Positions 1-4,965 of a stretch of 6,064 nucleotides of DNA are shown here, piece after piece. The stretch spans positions 1-6,064 of the forward strand of contig DASYVD010000071.1 of the NCBI GenBank assembly GCA_036000545.1, given 5' to 3'. The notes below the pieces were generated by a model. The model had not been told where the DNA came from. It saw only the letters and a program-made list of their open reading frames with translations, and searched no databases. Made by a program: the position numbers and the translations under genes. Positions within the stretch are counted from its first letter, which is position 1, and every line of letters starts with the position of its first letter. This DNA is from DASYVD01 sp036000545 (GTDB taxonomy: Bacteria; Actinomycetota; UBA4738; CALAEC01).

Positions 1-269
1 GCCGCGGCAACGCTCGGCTGGTCCCACGTAACGAACACGGGGTCGTCCGCCTCGAGCATCTCCCGGATCCGGCCGGCGAACCCGCGCCGCTCGGCCTCGA
101 TCAGGTGACCCACGACTTCGTTCACGCACCAGTGTTCAGCAGCGGGATGAAACACCATCACCTCGCTGGGGAATCCACGAAGCCGCTCTCCTAAGGAGAC
201 GCCGAAAGCGCCGATCACGGCGGCGGCAATGCCAGGCTCGAGAGCATCGGTTCCATTCGGTTCAGTCAT
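1..269 (-). CDS. DinB-superfamily protein (N-terminal part, cut by window edge)
   Basis: The minus strand reads an uninterrupted 89 codons from an ATG at 269 down to base 1, so the C-terminal half lies outside the window. After a short acidic leader, the protein has an aromatic-rich patch ending in AAEHWCVNEVVGHLIEAERR and then FAGRIREMLEADDPVFVTWD. An EW/HW-x-x-x-EVVGHL(I/V)-x-A-E-R-R helix with a histidine, followed by a DDP turn, is typical of the DinB / maleylpyruvate-isomerase-like four-helix-bundle superfamily. In that superfamily the conserved histidines bind a divalent metal, and proteins are usually about 150-200 residues. Substrate and role are unknown for most members (some are thiol-dependent transferases). 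The ribosome-binding site is weak: GGGAGA lies about 11 bases before the ATG, so the start is probable rather than certain. No operon partner is visible on the upstream side. Confidence 0.8.
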   Translation of the reverse strand, partial: MTEPNGTDALEPGIAAAVIGAFGVSLGERLRGFPSEVMVFHPAAEHWCVNEVVGHLIEAERRGFAGRIREMLEADDPVFVTWDQPSVAA

Positions 270-812
270 ACTTGTCAGTCTCTCCCAAGGTCCATGAGGA
301 CAAAGTAACAACGGTGGTGTTCGTGAGCATCCTTAAGGGCTTCTCAAGGATTGGCTAGACCGGCCTGTAGGGCACAAGAACCTCGGATCGGGCCCGTGAC
401 CAGGTCTCCCTTCGAGTTCACTCGACCCTCCTCGGCCTCGGGGGCCTCGATGGGGGATCCAGACCGTCCACCGGGGCGAGACACCTGTTTCGTGAACATT
501 GTCAGGCGACGCAGAAAGGAGAGTCGGGCGGGCGGTGGATCCTAGGTGGCCCCGTGGCCCATGCTGCTTTGGGCTACAGAAATCCTGGCTCCTGATCGAG
601 CGACGCATACGCGACGCCTGAGATGACGGGTCCAACAGAACCCGAGGAACACTTCTCGCAGCTCGAATCGAGCAGGCAAGGCCCAGGCGTTCGGCGACCT
701 CGTCACCTACCAGCAGACCGGGTCATCCGCTGCGGGTGGCGGCCGGTGTGTGAGCACGAAGATCGACCCGATCCACGCGCACCCACGATCGCGGATGGCC
801 AGGCGCCCGCTC
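270..812. other. Gene-free stretch with decayed repeat
   Basis: About 540 bases with no convincing coding sequence. The short open frames on both strands have arginine/proline/serine-rich, low-information products typical of random high-GC frames. It holds one copy of a ~105-bp repeat (395-503) whose partner is at 3022-3126, a short look-alike of that repeat's right end at 318-333, and a small palindrome GCTCGA-a-TCGAGC at 661-673. I see no clear intrinsic terminator for the minus-strand operon that ends at 813. The stretch probably contains old mobile-element debris plus the DinB gene's upstream region. Confidence 0.55.
395..503 (+). repeat. Degenerate interspersed repeat, copy A
   Basis: Aligned by eye with 3022-3126 in the same orientation: roughly three quarters of positions match, with a few one- to three-base gaps. 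Best-conserved blocks are TTCGAGTTC-x-CTCGACC (411-427), TGGGGGATCCAGA (451-463), and AGACACCTG followed by TTCGTGAACATT towards the right end. The left block can fold as TCGAG-TTCA-CTCGA (412-425). No open frame is shared by both copies in a way that suggests coding. It may be a MITE-like element, the end of an insertion sequence, or an intergenic repeat family of this genome. I cannot name it. Confidence 0.7.
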
Positions 813-1298
813 TCAGCCGAGCCGCGTCATGTGGTATTCGGCCTCGAGGCGCCAGGTGGCCCCTTGGTCCGATGATCGTTCGCCGCGCCAGACGAACGAG
901 TCCGGCCCGATGTCGTTGAAGGACCACTGGCGCAGCGAGCCGTCTTGGCCCTCACCGTGTAGCACAATGCGGTCCCCGACGGCTCCACCCTTGACAGTGA
1001 TGACGACGTTGGCCTGGGGTGCGAGCCACATCACGGTCCACTCGCCGCCCTTCGGGTCGAACCAGCGGATCGACGTGCCGACGCTCCCACCGCCCGACCA
1101 CACGTCCTGCATGGCCCACCCGTCGATGATCCAGCCGAACGTCACGCGGCCGTCGTACTCCTCCGTCACGCTGCCATCTTCGGCGAGGTGGGCGTAGTGG
1201 CAGTCCCACGCTCCGACGAACCGGTCGAACAGGTGGGCGCGCTCGCCGAGCGACGCGTGAGGCCCGTCGGCGAGCAACACCGCACCAAGACCGTTCAC
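813..1298 (-). CDS. Small DUF1579-like / lipocalin-like hypothetical protein
   Basis: A 161-residue protein starting with GTG at 1298. That GTG overlaps the TGA stop of the arginase-family gene (sequence GTGA), so translation is probably coupled and the two form one operon. An open frame continues upstream but only as a shadow of the arginase gene. The sequence has LFDRFVGAWDCHYAHL near residues 28-43, then VTFGWIIDGWAMQDVW, TSIRWFDPKGGEWTVMW and a late SSDQGATWRLEAEY. An N-terminal (F/L)-x-x-F-x-G-x-W-(D/E) motif followed by many tryptophan-rich beta strands resembles DUF1579 and related lipocalin-like barrel families, which have no firm biochemical role. No signal peptide or membrane segment is seen, so it is probably cytosolic. 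The family call is moderate; that the gene is real is likely because of the overlap and the structured composition. Confidence 0.8.
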   Translation of the reverse strand: MNGLGAVLLADGPHASLGERAHLFDRFVGAWDCHYAHLAEDGSVTEEYDGRVTFGWIIDGWAMQDVWSGGGSVGTSIRWFDPKGGEWTVMWLAPQANVVITVKGGAVGDRIVLHGEGQDGSLRQWSFNDIGPDSFVWRGERSSDQGATWRLEAEYHMTRLG

Positions 1299-2266
1299 CG
1301 CGAGGCTCCCTCGTCGCCGGCGAGCGGAAGGAGCGAGGATCGGAGGGCCTTCAGGCCGGCGCCGAGGCACTCGACGATCCCCGGCAGGTACTGGCCGTCG
1401 GGGTCGAGCTCGGGATCGTAGATCGTGACGTCCACGCCGATCACGCGGCCGCTCGCCACCAGCCGCGAGAGGAGGTCTGTCAGCTGCTCGAAGGTAAGGC
1501 CCGGGCTGCCCGGGGAATCCACCGCCGGCATGATGGCTTGATCCAGCACGTCCAGGTCCAGATGCAGCCAGACGCGGTCGAGGTCGCGTCGGTCGAGATG
1601 CACGACGGCGCGCTCGCATGCGAGCCCGACCCCTGTGCGCAGGATCTCCTGCACGGTCACTTGGGAGATCGAAGGGTCCAGCAGGTCCCCGACGGCCACA
1701 TCGCCCGTTGGCGCCTCTGCCTCACGGTCGCCGATCTGGATCACGTCCTCGTCCGGCACGAGCGGCAGCCCGATCGTCGGCCATCGCGTGAGTAGGAGCT
1801 CGCCCCGGCCGGTTGCCAGCGCTAGGTCCATCCCCGCCGCGGAGCCCAGGCGGGACGCCGTGTCGTAGTTGCCCGGATGGAAGAAGTCGCAGTGGCCGTC
1901 GACGTGCACCAGGCCGCAGCGCCCGCGGCGACGCGCGCCCAGCAGGGAGCCCAGCATGATGCTGCAGTCGCCGCCGAGCACCACGGGCGATCGCGAGGCC
2001 GAGAGCGCGTCCTCCACGGCATCCGCAAGCGTCAGCGGGTGCTCTCGGATCGTCCTGCCGTTGCGGATCCGGGTTCCCGGTTGCTCCTCGAACTCGTACG
2101 GCGGTCGGGGGAGCTCCACCATGCGCGCCGGGGTGAGCCTCGCGGCGAGCCCCGCCGATAGGAGTGCGGCCGGGGCCCTCCAGGCGCCGGGTTCGTGACC
2201 GGGCGCGGGTGGCCGAAGGCCGAGGTTGGACGGCGCCGCGATGATCTCCACGCCTCTGGCGCCCAT
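1295..2266 (-). CDS. Arginase/agmatinase-family (ureohydrolase) metalloenzyme with GGDCS motif
   Basis: A 323-residue protein, the usual length for the family. Family members hydrolyse guanidino or formimino groups (arginine, agmatine, guanidinobutyrate, formiminoglutamate) with a binuclear manganese centre. Visible motifs are VVLGGDCS (residues 95-102), HVDGHCDFF (121-129, ligands D123, H125, D127), HLDLDVLD (235-242, ligands D237 and D239) and GVDVTIYDPELDPDG near 277-291, where the family has its conserved acidic residue. The first motif is normally GGDHS, whose His binds Mn; here Cys101 takes that place. Substrate therefore cannot be inferred. The start at 2266 is supported by GGAGG (2275-2279) 8 bases upstream. 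It lies first in an operon with the DUF1579-like gene and is divergent from a CGNR regulator, which probably controls it through the AACCGG boxes in the shared promoter. Confidence 0.93.
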   Translation of the reverse strand: MGARGVEIIAAPSNLGLRPPAPGHEPGAWRAPAALLSAGLAARLTPARMVELPRPPYEFEEQPGTRIRNGRTIREHPLTLADAVEDALSASRSPVVLGGDCSIMLGSLLGARRRGRCGLVHVDGHCDFFHPGNYDTASRLGSAAGMDLALATGRGELLLTRWPTIGLPLVPDEDVIQIGDREAEAPTGDVAVGDLLDPSISQVTVQEILRTGVGLACERAVVHLDRRDLDRVWLHLDLDVLDQAIMPAVDSPGSPGLTFEQLTDLLSRLVASGRVIGVDVTIYDPELDPDGQYLPGIVECLGAGLKALRSSLLPLAGDEGASR

Positions 2267-2289
2267 CGTTCGTGCCTCCGTCCGCCTCT

Positions 2290-2325
2290 AACCGGATATC
2301 ATCATTGAACCGGATATCATCATTG
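2290..2325 (+). repeat. Exact 18-bp tandem duplication in the divergent promoter
   Basis: AACCGGATATCATCATTG occurs twice back to back (2290-2307 and 2308-2325) with no mismatch. A third, incomplete start (AACAGGTT at 2326) follows in phase. Each copy carries an AACCGGAT box and, on the plus strand, a TATCAT hexamer one base off the -10 consensus. The tandem copies may be recent slippage or a selected arrangement of binding sites. Confidence 0.97.
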
Positions 2326-2348
2326 AACAGGTTGGGTCGGCCTGTCAA
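2319..2348 (-). promoter_or_regulatory. Candidate sigma-70-type promoter of the arginase-family operon
   Basis: On the minus strand a perfect -35 TTGACA (2348-2343) is followed, after 18 bases, by AATGAT (2324-2319), a 4/6 match to the -10 consensus. The -35 overlaps the palindromic AACCGGTT box and the spacer holds the AACAGGTT box, a layout suited to repression. The -10 is weak, so the exact initiation site is uncertain. Transcription would start around 2310-2313, giving a leader of about 45 bases before the ATG at 2266. Confidence 0.5.
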
Positions 2349-2372
2349 CCGGTTATGGGGAGTTCACGGGTT

Positions 2373-3008
2373 ATGAGGATCGTCGCTCACGAATTCCGTC
2401 CGCGTGACCTCGTCGGGGGCCACGTCGTCGTCGACCTCGTCAACACGGTCACGGCTCGGAACGCCGATCCCATCGACTGGCTCGACGGGTACGCACGTCT
2501 GCTGGAGTGGGCCGAGCTGAGCGGCCAATTCGATCGGACGGCCCTGCGGGAGTTGAGGCGCCTGGGCGAGGCGCACCCCCGAGCTACTTCGCGGGCCTTC
2601 GATCGCACCCGCGCGCTCCGGGAAGCGCTGCACTCGGTGCTGTCGGCGATCGTGGGGGACCATGCGGCGCCCGCGCCGGCTCTCCGATATCTGGAGGAGC
2701 GCTGGAAGGAGGCCGTGGCGCATGCTCGGGCAAGGCAGTCAGGCGGTCGCGTTCGCCTCGCCCTCGATATCGAGGACTCCGGTCTCGACTACCTGAACGA
2801 TGAGCTGGCGCTTCGTTCGCTCGACCTGCTCGAGGACGTGCCCGCCGATCGCACGCGCGTGTGCTCGGGATCTGCGTGCGGCTGGGTGTTCATCGATCGG
2901 TCGAAGGGCGGGCGGCGTCGCTGGTGCGACATGGCGACGTGCGGCAACGCCGAGAAGAGCAGGAGGCACTACCAGCGTACGAAGGCCAGCCGCCCTTCCT
3001 GGCGGTAG
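2373..3008 (+). CDS. CGNR zinc-finger / ABATE-domain transcriptional regulator
   Basis: The protein has 211 residues from ATG 2373, or 217 from an ATG at 2355. I prefer 2373 because GGAG at 2359-2362 lies 10 bases upstream, whereas 2355 directly abuts an operator-like palindrome and has no ribosome-binding site. The N-terminal part (GGHVVVDLVNTV, then DWLDGYARLLEWAELSG) matches the ABATE ligand-sensing domain. The C-terminal part is the CGNR zinc finger: C-x4-C ... C-x4-C, with GWVFIDRSKGGRRRWCDMAT, then CGNAEKSRRHYQR carrying the signature and a basic helix for DNA binding. The family consists of small one-component regulators, often divergent from the genes they control. Here the neighbour is the arginase-family operon 106 bases away. 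Repeated AACCGG boxes between them are the likely operator, so autoregulation is expected. The ligand is unknown. Confidence 0.93.
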   Translation: MRIVAHEFRPRDLVGGHVVVDLVNTVTARNADPIDWLDGYARLLEWAELSGQFDRTALRELRRLGEAHPRATSRAFDRTRALREALHSVLSAIVGDHAAPAPALRYLEERWKEAVAHARARQSGGRVRLALDIEDSGLDYLNDELALRSLDLLEDVPADRTRVCSGSACGWVFIDRSKGGRRRWCDMATCGNAEKSRRHYQRTKASRPSWR

Positions 3009-3040
3009 CTCACCGAGGCAGCGTGAGCAGCTCTTTCTTC
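3008..3040 (+). terminator. Probable intrinsic terminator of the CGNR regulator gene
   Basis: GCTCAC (3008-3013) pairs perfectly with GTGAGC (3023-3028) across a 9-base loop. A pyrimidine/T-rich run, CTCTTTCTTC, follows at 3031-3040. The stem begins on the last base of the TAG stop codon, the expected place. The stem is only 6 bp, so the call is moderate. The right arm and T-rich run also belong to the left end of repeat copy B. Confidence 0.5.
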
Positions 3041-3126
3041 GAGTTCGCTCGACCTGCTGCGCCTCCGTGGCCACTATGGGGGATCCAGAACTGTCCCCCG
3101 CCAGACACCTGTTCGTGAACATTCTC
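3022..3126 (+). repeat. Degenerate interspersed repeat, copy B
   Basis: Partner of the copy at 395-503, in the same orientation. It contains the stem-loop TCGAG-TTCG-CTCGA (3039-3052), a stable UUCG-type tetraloop if transcribed. The stem is kept in copy A while the loop changes by one base. It also has GGGGGA (3078-3083) facing TCCCCC (3094-3099) across 10 bases, a pairing partly lost in copy A. It lies directly behind the regulator gene, on the edge of decayed transposon DNA. Confidence 0.7.
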
Positions 3127-3447
3127 GGGGCACACAGGCCCCCATGCTCATCCGGATGGGAGGTGGAGCCATCACCCCATCGTGGGGGACCGCAGGGCAA
3201 TCCGCATCGTGAGCAATTGTCTGGCTGGGGTGCAGTCTCCCGACCCCCGGGGTCGCGAGGTCTTCCGAGCTCGTCCTCGGGTTTCGTGCCGGGTAACCAG
3301 CCTCGAAGGAAACCCGCTGGTCAAGCCGCCGATCGGAATAAATGCACCCTTCACCCCGAGCTCCTCATCGCCGTGAGGAACGAGCGCGACCAACGCCGTG
3401 GCGAGGTCTCGGGCAGAGGTGTGTTCAGGGGACCCGGCGGCCGGGTC
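3127..3447. other. Gene-free stretch, probably decayed mobile DNA
   Basis: No convincing gene is seen. Open frames crossing this stretch, including a long one on the minus strand, are low-information shadows. Small inverted repeats are present: CATCCGGATG (3149-3158), CCCCA-TCG-TGGGG (3175-3187), CGACCCC-C-GGGGTCG (3241-3255) and TCCTCA/TGAGGA (3362-3379). Because an in-phase transposase tail follows at 3448, this is probably the eroded upstream part of the same element, but I cannot align it to a transposase. Confidence 0.45.
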
Positions 3448-3678
3448 ATGCAGGACAAGCTGGCGACCGAATGAGGACGAACGCTCTACGCCAAGCGGGC
3501 ACACACGGTTGAACCGGTGTTCGGCCACATCAAGGAGGTCCGCCGGGTCAAGCGGTTCGCTCGGAGGGGCCTGAGCGCATGCGACGCCGAATGGAAGCTG
3601 GTGTGCGCCACTCACAACCTCCTCAGCTGTGGCGGCGCTCCAGGATCTGAGACCGAGCACCTGAGCCGTCCGGCCTGA
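3448..3678 (+). pseudogene. 3' remnant of an IS1182-like DDE transposase, with internal stop
   Basis: Reading from 3448 gives MQDKLATE, a TGA at 3472-3474, then in the same frame GRTLYAKRAHTVEPVFGHIK, EVRRVKRF, a run to EWKLVCATHNLLSC and a TGA at 3676-3678. The YAKR-x4-VEPVFG-x2-K block carries the last catalytic glutamate of the DDE triad with the surrounding Y-R-E-K signature of IS4/IS5/IS1182-type transposases. The following W-x-L-x-C-x-x-HNLL is the usual C-terminal helix. Only about 76 codons remain of a family normally over 400, the other catalytic residues are absent, and the frame is broken. It is a dead fragment. The IS1182 assignment is the most likely of the related families, not certain. 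Terminal inverted repeats were not found. Confidence 0.8.
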
Positions 3679-3840
3679 CCTCATCCGAAACCGGAAGCTC
3701 TTCGATCGGAATTTGCCCGGGATCATGGGAGTGAGTTTCCGCGACATCCTCTTCAGGCCTAGCCCGTACATACCAACGAGAGATTGCTGCGAGATACGAG
3801 GCGTGTCTCGCCGAGGATTCGGATTCACCACGTCCAGCGA

Positions 3841-3870
3841 GGGCCCGGCCGGACCCAGCCGGCCGGGCCC
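3841..3870 (-). terminator. GC-rich hairpin terminator of the CHRD gene
   Basis: GGGCCCGGCCGG (3841-3852) and CCGGCCGGGCCC (3859-3870) form a perfect 12-bp stem around a 6-base loop. It begins 14 bases beyond the TAG stop (3885-3887) of the minus-strand CHRD gene. No T-run follows on the minus strand, which is common for actinobacterial terminators. The position and perfect stem make termination the likely role. It would also block read-through from the transposase remnant on the plus strand. Confidence 0.75.
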
Positions 3871-3884
3871 GAAGCCCTGTGCCG

Positions 3885-4340
3885 CTACTTGCCCAGCTGA
3901 CCCCGCACCGCCCCAGCGGGGAAGATCGTGCTGTGGACGTTCACGTAGTAGGCAGACGGATCCTGCCGGATCGCCTTGATGAGGCCGCGATCGACGCCGG
4001 TGGCGCATCCGCTGAGCTCGTCTGTTCCCCCGAACTCGCCGGTGAACAGGGTGACGACGACCGGGCCGGCCACGCCCACCGGCCCCACGTGGATGTGGGA
4101 TGCGACCACAGTGCCGTCGATGTCCTCCCAGCTCACGTCGAAGCAGACCGTGGCCAGACCCTGATTGAGGACGATCGACGCGCTGCCGGACGCGTCGGCA
4201 TCGCCCGGCCCGGGTACCTCGGCGGCTCCGGTGAGCGCGGTAGAGAAGGGACGGCCGGCCTCTTCCGCCCCGACCGCGGCGTTCGGTACGACAAGGGCCA
4301 CGGTCAGGGCCGCGGCCAAGACGAGCAGACGACGTCCCAT
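3885..4340 (-). CDS. Secreted CHRD-domain protein
   Basis: A 151-residue protein from ATG 4340, chosen because AAAGGAGG ends 5 bases upstream and the protein then begins directly with a signal peptide; an upstream in-frame ATG at 4373 would add 11 untypical residues. Residues 1-25 (MGRR, then LLVLAAALTVALVVPNAAVGA) are a signal peptide with probable cleavage near AVGA. The CHRD fold (named from chordin) follows. Its hallmarks are FSTALTGAAEVPGPG (32-46), SHIHVGPVGVAGPVVVTLF (81-99), the YYVNVHS strand (131-137) and the terminal PAGAVRGQL (141-149). Cys66 and Cys112 could form a disulfide. CHRD proteins are exported beta-sandwiches of unknown function in bacteria. The gene starts 44 bases after a dehydrogenase-tail remnant on the same strand and ends in a strong hairpin, so it is probably the last gene of its transcript. 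Confidence 0.92.
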   Translation of the reverse strand: MGRRLLVLAAALTVALVVPNAAVGAEEAGRPFSTALTGAAEVPGPGDADASGSASIVLNQGLATVCFDVSWEDIDGTVVASHIHVGPVGVAGPVVVTLFTGEFGGTDELSGCATGVDRGLIKAIRQDPSAYYVNVHSTIFPAGAVRGQLGK

Positions 4341-4384
4341 GGGGGCCTCCTTTCTCTCGGGCCCCGCCCTCACCGGCGGAAGAT

Positions 4385-4545
4385 CTAGATCGCGCCGCGT
4401 GAGAGCGAGACGACGAACAGGTTCCCGTTCGGTCCGGTCTCGATGTCCGTCACGATGACGAAGTCCCTCCCGATGAGCAAGCTCTCGCTCTCGGTCAGGT
4501 CGTGGAACGTGAGATTGTCGGCGACCCGGAAGAGCCGATACGTTT
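4385..4545 (-). pseudogene. C-terminal remnant of a PQQ/sorbosone-dehydrogenase-like beta-propeller protein
   Basis: In one minus-strand frame ending at TAG 4385-4387, the translation has YRLFRVADNLTFHDL, then LLIGRDFVIVTDIETGPNG, NLFVVSLSRGAI and the stop. The last blade of soluble glucose/sorbosone-dehydrogenase-like and related propeller proteins typically reads G-x-G-F-x-x-(V/I)TDI-x-TGPDG-x-LYV(V/L)S-x-x-x-G-x-I-Y-R-(I/V). The match fits this ending, minus the final residues. The similarity begins about where the 77-aa gene ends, and nothing upstream continues the propeller. There is no good start codon or ribosome-binding site for a separate small gene. The best reading is a truncated gene tail left by a deletion or recombination. 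A translated short ORF overlapping the 77-aa gene is possible but less likely. Confidence 0.6.
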
Positions 4546-4778
4546 CAGCGGCCCTCCACGTCGTGAAGGTGCCAGTGGAAGGGGAGACTCCGAACATCGT
4601 TGGGGTCGCCCGTCCCGAGGATATTCCGGAACTGCATGGCCCGCTCGAATGCCTCATGCGGGCTCGATGCGTCCACGCACAGGGTAAACGGTACGGCGTA
4701 GCTGCGCCCCTCCTTCATCCCTGGCCCCAAGTCCTGAATGCCCAGCCCTTCGTACAGTTCGTCTTCATTGGTGCTCAT
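4545..4778 (-). CDS. 77-residue protein of unknown function
   Basis: I do not recognise this protein. The ATG at 4778 is preceded by GGGGGGA about 7 bases upstream, a good ribosome-binding site; the frame also runs further upstream, but without protein-like composition. The N-terminal third is acidic and glycine-rich (STNEDELYEGLG). Then AVPFTLCVDASSPHEAFERA looks like a beta strand followed by a helix, a pattern common in small alpha/beta domains. The end, SLPFHWHLHDVEGR, is histidine-rich. There is no signal peptide, membrane segment or full metal-binding motif. It lies directly upstream of the dehydrogenase tail on the same strand, possibly at a recombination junction. It could be a small regulator-like or phage-type protein, but nothing in the sequence proves this. 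Confidence 0.6.
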   Translation of the reverse strand: MSTNEDELYEGLGIQDLGPGMKEGRSYAVPFTLCVDASSPHEAFERAMQFRNILGTGDPNDVRSLPFHWHLHDVEGR

Positions 4779-4802
4779 GGTGCGTTCCCCCCAGATGTCC
4801 GT

Positions 4803-4843
4803 GGACCCCGGTGTAGGCTGTGGGACCCCCGGTCTAGGCTGCG
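4803..4843. repeat. Imperfect 20/21-bp tandem repeat upstream of the 77-aa gene
   Basis: GGACCCCGGTGTAGGCTGTG (4803-4822) is followed at once by GGACCCCCGGTCTAGGCTGCG (4823-4843, one base longer). Apart from the extra C, two bases differ. The repeat is 25 bases upstream of the ATG at 4778, in the 187-base gap between divergent genes. Two sites spaced by two helical turns would suit a dimeric regulator, but no bound protein can be named. Confidence 0.85.
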
Positions 4844-4926
4844 GTATCTGTTTCCCTGGACCAACCGAGCCCACACCTCTCTTCTTCCTAAAACACTGGA
4901 GTTGTGACCCGTGCACTGTAGCCGCA

Positions 4927-4956
4927 TTGTTCCCCTCCCACCTTGAGCACTAGTCT
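4927..4956 (+). promoter_or_regulatory. Candidate promoter of the 71-aa membrane protein gene (leaderless)
   Basis: TTGTTC (4927-4932) and TAGTCT (4951-4956) are separated by 18 bases and resemble -35/-10 elements. The -10 ends only 9 bases before the GTG start at 4966, and no ribosome-binding site precedes that GTG. The transcript would therefore begin at or a few bases before the start codon. Leaderless genes are common in actinobacteria. The call rests on two imperfect hexamers. Confidence 0.4.
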
Positions 4957-4965
4957 TCCGCGAGC

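Larger units (their letters stand above)
2290..2354. promoter_or_regulatory. Candidate operator array (AACCGGWT boxes) between regulator and operon
   Basis: Four boxes of one type lie in 65 bases: AACCGGAT at 2290 and 2308, AACAGGTT at 2326, and the perfect palindrome AACCGGTT at 2347-2354. Start-to-start spacings are 18, 18 and 21 bases. They sit between the divergent arginase-family operon and CGNR regulator genes and overlap the best promoter candidate for the operon. Inference: these are binding sites for the adjacent CGNR protein, giving control of both directions. The boxes are seen directly; the binding protein is not proven. Confidence 0.6.

Noticed and set aside
333..635. Open frames on both strands over repeat copy A
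   Set aside because: Arg/Gly/Pro/Ser-rich products without motifs; the corresponding frame is not kept in copy B because of gaps of one to three bases.
674..715. Short plus-strand peptide AFGDLVTYQQ resembling the start of a sigma-factor region 2
   Set aside because: Only about ten residues look similar and the frame turns into low-information sequence on both sides; chance similarity is more likely than a sigma-factor remnant.
1299..1619. N-terminal extension of the DUF1579-like gene in the same open frame
   Set aside because: The extension is Arg/Pro-rich and lies wholly inside the arginase-family gene in another frame; the GTG at 1298 overlapping the stop codon is the natural start.
2290..2333. 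Possible CRISPR-like array
   Set aside because: Two abutting 18-bp units have no spacers and lie in a promoter; this is a tandem duplication.
2739..3200. Minus-strand open frame over the end of the regulator gene and repeat copy B
   Set aside because: Antisense to a well-supported zinc-finger coding region and crossing a terminator and a repeat; no motifs.
3241..3255. Inverted repeat CGACCCC-C-GGGGTCG as a terminator
   Set aside because: No gene ends nearby and no T-run follows; in GC-rich debris such palindromes are expected by chance.
3172..4008. Long minus-strand open frame (278 codons)
   Set aside because: It runs antisense to the transposase remnant, through a 12-bp terminator hairpin and into the end of the CHRD gene; its product shows no recognisable motif.
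4443..4907. Plus-strand open frame of 154 codons
   Set aside because: Antisense to the dehydrogenase tail and the 77-aa gene, both of which have more protein-like sequence; it looks like a shadow frame.
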